Shown piece after piece: positions 29,802 to 33,772 of a DNA stretch of 33,772 nt. The stretch's first letter is position 1; each line of letters begins with the position of its first letter. Made by a program: the position numbers and the translations under genes. The DNA comes from Nocardia pseudobrasiliensis NBRC 108224 (GTDB taxonomy: Bacteria > Actinomycetota > Actinomycetes > Mycobacteriales > Mycobacteriaceae): contig NZ_BDBS01000074.1 in NCBI RefSeq assembly GCF_001613105.1, forward strand, positions 1-33,772, written 5' to 3'. The notes under the pieces are model-generated. The model saw nothing but the letters and a program-made list of their open reading frames with translations. It did not search any database and was not told where the DNA came from.

Positions 29802-29843
29802 ACGGTCGGCAAACCGGCGCACCGGTATCGATCCGACCGTTTT
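29802..29843. promoter_or_regulatory. Nested inverted repeat in a divergent intergenic region
   Basis: ACGGTCGG (29802-29809) pairs perfectly with CCGACCGT (29833-29840). Inside it, ACCGG-CGCA-CCGGT (29813-29826) makes a second hairpin. On the plus strand the outer stem runs into TTTT (29840-29843), giving a terminator-like shape. It lies between divergent genes (Sel1 protein and flavin monooxygenase), where a leader attenuator or operator is more likely than a gene-end terminator. Confidence 0.45.
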
Positions 29844-29937
29844 GCACTCGATGCCGGATTGCGGCGCGCGCAGTCGCGGCGGTGTGGCGCAAGGAATGTG
29901 CAAGGGGCATGCAATCGGCGGTCCGCACAGTGGTCGC

Positions 29938-31458
29938 ATGACCGAGACTTTCGATGTGGTGGTGGCCGGGGCCGGACCGGTGGGGTTGATGCTGGCGTGC
30001 GAGCTTCGGTTGGCCGGGGTGGACGTGCTGGTGGTCGAACGGCTGACCGAACCCGATCAGACGATCAAGGCCGGCGGCATGAATGTGGCCGCGGCCGAGG
30101 CGTTCTATCGCCGCGGCATGCTGCCGGAGTTGCAGCGTCGCGCGTATCTGCGGATGGAGCAGTTCGCCGCCTTCGCGAAGGCCGCGTCCACCACCGTGGG
30201 CAAGCCGAAGGTGATGGGTGGGCACTTCGCCGGAATCTTCCTCGATGCGAGCCTCATTCATACCGATGATCCGATCTACGCCGATCCGGCTCCGGTCGTG
30301 GGCGCGATCTTCGTGCACCAGCAGGGCATCGAGGAGGTGCTCGCCGAGCGCGCCGAGCAACTGGGTGTGCCGGTGCGGCGCGGGGTCGAGCTCACCGGGT
30401 TCACCGATGACAGCGACTGTGTCACGATCTGGCTGGGGGACACCGTGATCCGGGCCGCTTGGCTGGTCGGCTGTGACGGCGGCCGCAGCACCGTGCGCAA
30501 ACTCGGCGGATTCGAGTTCCCGGGCGTGGATCCGCTCATCACCGGACATCAGGCCGTGGTGGAGATGTCGTATACCGAGGGCCTGCGGCCGGGCTGGCAC
30601 ACCACCGACACCGGCATCTACGCCGTCGGCCCGACCCCGGGACGCATCCTGGCCGTCGAACTCGACGGACCGCCCGCCGACCGCGAGGCGCCCGTCACCG
30701 CCGCCGAACTGCAGGCCGCACTGCGCAAGGCGTCGGGCACCCAGGTCGAGATCACCGCGGTGCATTCGGCGACCCGCTTCACCGACAACACCCGCCAGGC
30801 CACCGACTACCGCCGCGGCCGGGTACTGCTCGCGGGCGATGCGGCGCATGTGCACTCACCCTTCGGCGGCCAGGGCCTCAACCTCGGCATCGGCGACGCG
30901 GTGAATCTGGGCTGGAAGCTGGCCGCGGTCGTCGCGGGCTGGGCGCCGGACGATCTGCTGGATTCCTATACCGCCGAACGGCATCCGATCGGGGAGTGGG
31001 TGTTGGACTGGACGCGGGCCCAGGTGGCGATCATGCGCACCGACGCGCACAGCCGCGCGATGCGCCGGGTGACCGAACAGCTGCTGGCCACCCGCGACGG
31101 CGCGACGCTGGTCCATCGGAAGATCTCCGGCCGGGAGCTGCACTACGACCTGGGCGTGGGCCATCCACTGGTCGGGCGCAGCGTCCCGGACTTCGAACTG
31201 TCCGACGGCACGCGCCTGGGCGAGCATTTCGGCGACGGCCGGGCGGTGCTGGTGGACCTGACCGATTCGCCCGCGCTGCGGGAGGCGGCCGCGCCGTGGT
31301 CGGACCGGGTGCGGACGCTCATCGTGAAAACCGCCCAGCCGCGCGATATCTCGGCGCTGCTGGTGCGGCCGGACGGTTTCGTGGCGTGGGCGACCCGGGC
31401 GGGGTCGACGGTCGGGCTCACCGCGGCGCTGAGCCGCTGGTTCGGTGCTCCGGCCTGA
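29938..31458 (+). CDS. FAD-dependent aromatic monooxygenase (PheA/TfdB family)
   Basis: 506 aa. The FAD motif is AGAGPVG (G11-x-G13-x-x-G16), the DG motif is VGCDGGRSTVRKL, and the GD motif is LLAGDAAHVHSPFGGQGLNLGIGDAVNLGWKL. The C-terminal domain (VGRSVPDFEL, then LVRPDGFVAWA) is the thioredoxin-like module of tetracenomycin- or rifampicin-type hydroxylases. It is a superfamily paralogue of the Rox-like protein at the other end of the window but differs in the middle region (GHFAGIFLDASLIHTDDPIY). It is therefore probably aimed at another aromatic or polyketide substrate. I chose the ATG at 29938 as the start of the Rossmann strand; an in-frame ATG at 29842 would run through leader sequence. 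No good ribosome site is visible. Confidence 0.82.
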   Translation: MTETFDVVVAGAGPVGLMLACELRLAGVDVLVVERLTEPDQTIKAGGMNVAAAEAFYRRGMLPELQRRAYLRMEQFAAFAKAASTTVGKPKVMGGHFAGIFLDASLIHTDDPIYADPAPVVGAIFVHQQGIEEVLAERAEQLGVPVRRGVELTGFTDDSDCVTIWLGDTVIRAAWLVGCDGGRSTVRKLGGFEFPGVDPLITGHQAVVEMSYTEGLRPGWHTTDTGIYAVGPTPGRILAVELDGPPADREAPVTAAELQAALRKASGTQVEITAVHSATRFTDNTRQATDYRRGRVLLAGDAAHVHSPFGGQGLNLGIGDAVNLGWKLAAVVAGWAPDDLLDSYTAERHPIGEWVLDWTRAQVAIMRTDAHSRAMRRVTEQLLATRDGATLVHRKISGRELHYDLGVGHPLVGRSVPDFELSDGTRLGEHFGDGRAVLVDLTDSPALREAAAPWSDRVRTLIVKTAQPRDISALLVRPDGFVAWATRAGSTVGLTAALSRWFGAPA

Positions 31459-31512
31459 TCGCGGGCGTGGACGGCCGGAGCGGATCGGCGAGGGGTCGGT
31501 CCGGTCGTCCAC

Positions 31513-31707
31513 TCATCCCTCGCGTTCGGCGACGAAGCGCAACAGGTCCGGATCGTCGGAGACGATCCGATCCACCTCGTCGCCGCCGGTGCATTCGTAG
31601 AGGCCGATGACGAGCGTGCCGCCGCGCCGGCCGATCACCCGCCAGATCGCGCCCGCATCCTCCCAGCGCCGCAGTGCCGCTACGGCGGCCGGATGGTGCT
31701 GCGTCAC
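31513..31707 (-). CDS. Small conserved protein, unknown function
   Basis: 64 aa from a GTG with GAGGA about 8 nt upstream. It opens AAVAALRRWEDAGAIWRVIGRRGGTLVIGLYECTGGDEVDR and ends with DDPDLLRFVAERE. The RWEDAGA-WRV start and the late DDP-LL motif recur, as I recall, in short proteins of about 60-70 aa from Streptomyces and other actinobacteria, with no known function. It is cytoplasmic, with one cysteine. It is convergent with the flavin monooxygenase gene. Upstream lies the dyad-rich region 31708-32264. Confidence 0.65.
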   Translation of the reverse strand: MTQHHPAAVAALRRWEDAGAIWRVIGRRGGTLVIGLYECTGGDEVDRIVSDDPDLLRFVAEREG

Positions 31708-31773
31708 AATCGGTTCCTCACTCTCTCGCGTGTCGTCTCCTCGATGATCCGCCAGTCGACACAGTGCGCGGCC

Positions 31774-31810
31774 GTAATCCGGACATACCGCCCGAGATAG
31801 ATCGGATTAC
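31774..31810. promoter_or_regulatory. 8-bp perfect inverted repeat upstream of the 64-aa gene
   Basis: GTAATCCG (31774-31781) and CGGATTAC (31803-31810) are perfectly complementary across 21 nt. The repeat starts 67 nt upstream of the small gene's GTG on the minus strand. It could be a repressor site or the leader structure of that gene. Confidence 0.4.
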
Positions 31811-31819
31811 TTTTCTCGA

Positions 31820-31846
31820 TAAACAAAACCGGAGTATTTCTCCGGT
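31820..31846 (-). terminator. Rho-independent terminator, minus strand
   Basis: Read on the minus strand, ACCGGAG-AAATA-CTCCGGT makes a perfect 7-bp stem with a 5-nt loop, followed directly by TTTGTTTA. It would stop transcripts entering from the right, about 115 nt before the 64-aa gene. No gene ends here, so it may end a small RNA or attenuate a long leader of that gene. Confidence 0.55.
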
Positions 31847-31875
31847 CCCTCGGACCCGCTCGTGCAACAGGGTGC

Positions 31876-31950
31876 ACAGCCGCGACCTGGGTAGTTGATG
31901 CTACAACACGAATATCGGTTGTATAGTCAACCGGCGCGGCTGTCTTTTTT
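31876..31950 (+). ncRNA. Candidate structured RNA / large terminator-like element
   Basis: ACAGCCGCG (31876-31884) pairs perfectly with CGCGGCTGT (31935-31943). Inside, GTTGA (31894-31898) pairs with TCAAC (31927-31931), and TACAAC (31902-31907) pairs with GTTGTA (31918-31923), with a 3-by-3 internal loop and a CG-AATAT-CG apex. The outer stem is followed by C and TTTTTT (31945-31950). This is an elaborate stem with an intrinsic-terminator end on the plus strand, too large for an ordinary terminator. It could be the 3' end of a small RNA, an attenuator, or a riboregulator ahead of the condensation-like gene. Confidence 0.4.
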
Positions 31951-32026
31951 GCGTATACTGAGCCATATCCTTGACTCGCGAGTTTCGGAAAAGTCTCGTT
32001 CACATCCGCTTTACACATTCGACAAC

Positions 32027-32044
32027 TACTTCCGATCGGAAGTA
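32027..32044. promoter_or_regulatory. 18-bp perfect palindrome
   Basis: TACTTCCGATCGGAAGTA is perfectly symmetrical with no spacer. It lies just upstream of the possible promoter of the condensation-like gene (32065-32092) and is a strong candidate operator for a dimeric regulator. No matching regulator gene is in the window. Confidence 0.55.
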
Positions 32045-32064
32045 ATGTGACGGTGAACACGCTT

Positions 32065-32092
32065 TTCACTCGGTCGAGCCCTGTCGTACAGT
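32065..32092 (+). promoter_or_regulatory. Possible promoter of the condensation-like gene
   Basis: TTCACT (32065-32070) and TACAGT (32087-32092) are 16 bp apart. The same stretch holds a TTCACT / AGTGAA dyad. Transcription would begin near 32099 and leave a leader of about 165 nt before the ATG at 32265. Confidence 0.35.
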
Positions 32093-32264
32093 GAAGCCGT
32101 CTCCAGCGGACTCTCGAGGTTGCCCCCGACCGACTCTCGAACACCGCGGTGACGTACCGGCTGGTCAGCGCTGACTCGCAATCCCCCTGACAAGAAATTT
32201 CAGCGCAAATTCTTGCGTGCCCGTTTCATCGCCGCGCAGGCATTGCTAGGTCCAATGAGGGAAA

Positions 32265-33689
32265 ATGGAATACACGATCCTTTCGCATTTCGATATCCGG
32301 CCCGGAACCCTCACGCTGTGGAGCGCGGTCCGCGCGCCCGGCACCGAATGGAAACCCGACGATCGTCCGCTGACGTGCGTGCACGAGAAGTACCACCGGA
32401 ATTTCGACGCCACCGAACCCCTGCCCGGCCGCGGCCGCTGGATCGGCACCATCTTCGAGATGGACGCCGCCTTCGACGCCCGCGCGGTCCGTGATCTGGT
32501 CTGGGCGTGGCACGCCCGCCACGAGGGTCTGCGCACCACCGTCGCCGACAGCGAATCCGGTGCGGGCCGGTTGACCTGTGCCGCACTGGATGTCGATATC
32601 GTGCACGAACGGGTGCCCGTGGTCAGCGCCTCGGCCGAACTCAACGACTTCCTGCGCGAGGTCATGGAGGAGCGCCTGTCGCCGCTGGTCTGGCCGCACG
32701 TGGTGATCGCCACCGTCGAGCACCGCGATACCGACAACTTCACCGTGCTGGTCGGCGCCGACCACTCGGTCATGGACGCCTACAGTCAGGTGCTCATCGT
32801 CACCGAACTGCGCGCCCTCTATCGCGCGCTGCTCGACGGCACCAGCCTGCCGCATTCGGACACCTTCGCCAGCCCGGCCGACTACGCCCTGGTCGAACGC
32901 CAGGCCGCGGCCGCGCTGACCACCGAGTGCGCGGCCACCGAGGTATGGCGAAACTTCTTGTCGCCCGCCGAGGGGCGCTTCCCCCGATTCGCGCCGCCGG
33001 TCGCCGCGGTCGAGGACACCGCGGGCCAGCCGCAGACCAGCGTGTCGCGGTGGCTGCTCACCGATACCGAGATCGCGGCCACCGAGGAGGCTGCCGCGGC
33101 GCTGGGCCATCGCCCCACCACCGCCGTCTTCGCGGCCCTGGCCCTGGCCTCGTGCCGACTGTCGGGCAACCCGGAATTCCGCACGATCATGCCGGTGGCG
33201 ACCCGTCCGCACAAGCGCTGGGCCGAGTCGATGGGCTGGTTCGTCAATATCGTCCCGCTGGCGATCCCGGTGCCCGGCGGCGCGAACTATCGCGACGCGC
33301 TCGTGGCCACCGACACCGCGCTGCGCCACGCCAAGGCCGCCACCCTGGCCCCGGCCGAGCGCATTTTCGAACTGCTCGACGTGGCCGACCGACCGAAGTT
33401 CGCGGTGTCCTATGTCGACATCCGCCGCCTGCCCGACAACGAGATCATCACCGGCCTGCGCGGCCGGGCACTGCGGGCGGACTCCTATTCCGATGACGAG
33501 GTGTACTTCTGGGTCGTGCGCGCGGCCGAGGGGCTCAATATCTCGGCGCGCTTCCCGGCCGGATACTCCGCGGCCGTGCTGCAGCGTTTCATCGATGAAT
33601 TCACCGCCATCCTGCGGGAATTCGGCGAGGCCGAGACGGTCGTGCCCGAGGTCGCGCTGACGGTGGTGGCCGGTCAAGGGGCGGCGTGA
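32265..33689 (+). CDS. Condensation-domain / PapA-like acyltransferase
   Basis: 474 aa. The active-site motif is VGADHSVMDAYS (about residues 163-174), the HxxxD form with Asp in place of the first His of HHxxxDG. This is usual in PapA-type acyltransferases and stand-alone condensation domains, where the retained His is the general base. N-terminal features are FEMDAAFDARAVRDLVWAW and HEGLRTTV, and C-terminal ones are IMPVATRP, SMGWFVNIVPLAIPV and VSYVDIRRLP in the place of DFGWG. It probably transfers an acyl group from a carrier or CoA to a hydroxyl or amine in lipid or peptide natural-product assembly. GAGGG lies 3 nt before the ATG. Its TGA overlaps the next start (TGATG), showing an operon that continues beyond the window. 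Confidence 0.82.
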   Translation: MEYTILSHFDIRPGTLTLWSAVRAPGTEWKPDDRPLTCVHEKYHRNFDATEPLPGRGRWIGTIFEMDAAFDARAVRDLVWAWHARHEGLRTTVADSESGAGRLTCAALDVDIVHERVPVVSASAELNDFLREVMEERLSPLVWPHVVIATVEHRDTDNFTVLVGADHSVMDAYSQVLIVTELRALYRALLDGTSLPHSDTFASPADYALVERQAAAALTTECAATEVWRNFLSPAEGRFPRFAPPVAAVEDTAGQPQTSVSRWLLTDTEIAATEEAAAALGHRPTTAVFAALALASCRLSGNPEFRTIMPVATRPHKRWAESMGWFVNIVPLAIPVPGGANYRDALVATDTALRHAKAATLAPAERIFELLDVADRPKFAVSYVDIRRLPDNEIITGLRGRALRADSYSDDEVYFWVVRAAEGLNISARFPAGYSAAVLQRFIDEFTAILREFGEAETVVPEVALTVVAGQGAA

Positions 33690-33772
33690 TGCGCACCGGG
33701 GGATTGGATGAGACCCTGCGGGTGAGCGCGCGGCCGATCGTGCTGCGGCCCACCGCCGCGGCGCGGGTCGAG
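33689..33772 (+). CDS. Start of a coupled downstream gene (3' truncated)
   Basis: 28 codons run off the right edge (MRTGGLDETLRVSARPIVLRP...). The ATG overlaps the TGA of the condensation-like gene by one base, and a GTG directly before it (33686) is an alternative start. The visible part has no recognisable motif. By position it should belong to the same lipid or natural-product operon. Confidence 0.5.
   Translation, partial: MRTGGLDETLRVSARPIVLRPTAAARVE

Larger units (their letters stand above)
31708..32264. other. 557-bp AT-richer, dyad-dense intergenic region
   Basis: This stretch is visibly richer in A and T than the rest of the window and carries no credible gene. In order it contains GTAATCCG-N21-CGGATTAC (31774-31810), a minus-strand terminator-like hairpin (31828-31846) and a 75-nt plus-strand structure ending in T6 (31876-31950). 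TATACT (31954-31959), ACTCGCGAGT (31974-31983) and an 18-bp perfect palindrome (32027-32044) follow, and then a possible promoter (32065-32092) for the condensation-like gene. Confidence 0.6.

Noticed and set aside
31704..32144. 146-aa open frame on the minus strand in the dyad-rich gap
   Set aside because: It contains a terminator-like hairpin with T-tract and several inverted repeats, has unbiased codon third positions, no ribosome site and no recognisable domain. It is more likely noncoding.
1..33772. CRISPR arrays, tRNA or rRNA genes, insertion sequences, prophage
   Set aside because: No regularly spaced repeats, cloverleaf-like segments, transposase or integrase motifs, or terminal inverted repeats were seen on either strand.

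Overview
The window looks like a piece of actinobacterial chromosome, most likely Nocardia or a close mycolic-acid-producing relative. Codons are very GC-rich in the third position, GTG and TTG starts are common, and several genes appear to be leaderless. The gene content points the same way: an LmeA-type lipid-binding protein, an MpaB-type oxygenase, a KasA/KasB-like ketosynthase, a Rox-like flavin monooxygenase, a GabD2-type dehydrogenase and a CvnABCD signalling conservon. This assignment rests on recalled family resemblance, not on a search.

Layout. 1-9.3 kb is accessory metabolism: the tail of a proline-rich protein, a Rox-like monooxygenase, an mpaB-lmeA pair, an ArsR-SRPBCC / reductase-like / NTF2-like operon, and a divergent 3-hydroxyacyl-CoA dehydrogenase / nitronate monooxygenase pair with a KstR-type operator between them. 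A VOC protein and an exported HNH nuclease with a tightly coupled small acidic protein follow. 9.3-11.6 kb holds an SRPBCC protein, a TetR regulator and a divergent orphan ketosynthase whose promoter carries a perfect dyad. 12.1-15.2 kb is a compact methionine-salvage operon, mtnAB (one fused polypeptide)-mtnD-mtnC, joined by ATGA overlaps and preceded by a structured 477-bp leader region with a DnaA-box-like cluster. 15.3-15.9 kb is a RHH-MazF/PemK toxin-antitoxin operon. 15.95-19.8 kb is the cvnABCD conservon, read right to left.

20.4-27.1 kb holds gabD2, a secreted lipase, a PEBP-type lipoprotein, and a regulator / aldehyde dehydrogenase / DUF779 operon. 27.3-29.7 kb has two small secreted proteins, a membrane metallopeptidase preceded by what looks like a decayed aldo/keto reductase fragment, and a Sel1-repeat protein. 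29.9-31.7 kb has a second flavin monooxygenase and a small conserved protein. The end of the window holds a 557-bp, relatively AT-rich, dyad-dense intergenic region, then a condensation/PapA-like acyltransferase and the first codons of a coupled gene that runs off the edge.

The observations most worth following are the MtnA-MtnB fusion with its structured leader, the row of inverted repeats and terminator-like elements at 31774-32092, the AKR remnant acting as a leader ORF, the nuclease / small-protein pair with no conventional start codon, and several promoters in which a perfect operator-like dyad sits directly on a leaderless start. No tRNA, rRNA, CRISPR array, insertion sequence or phage gene was recognised.
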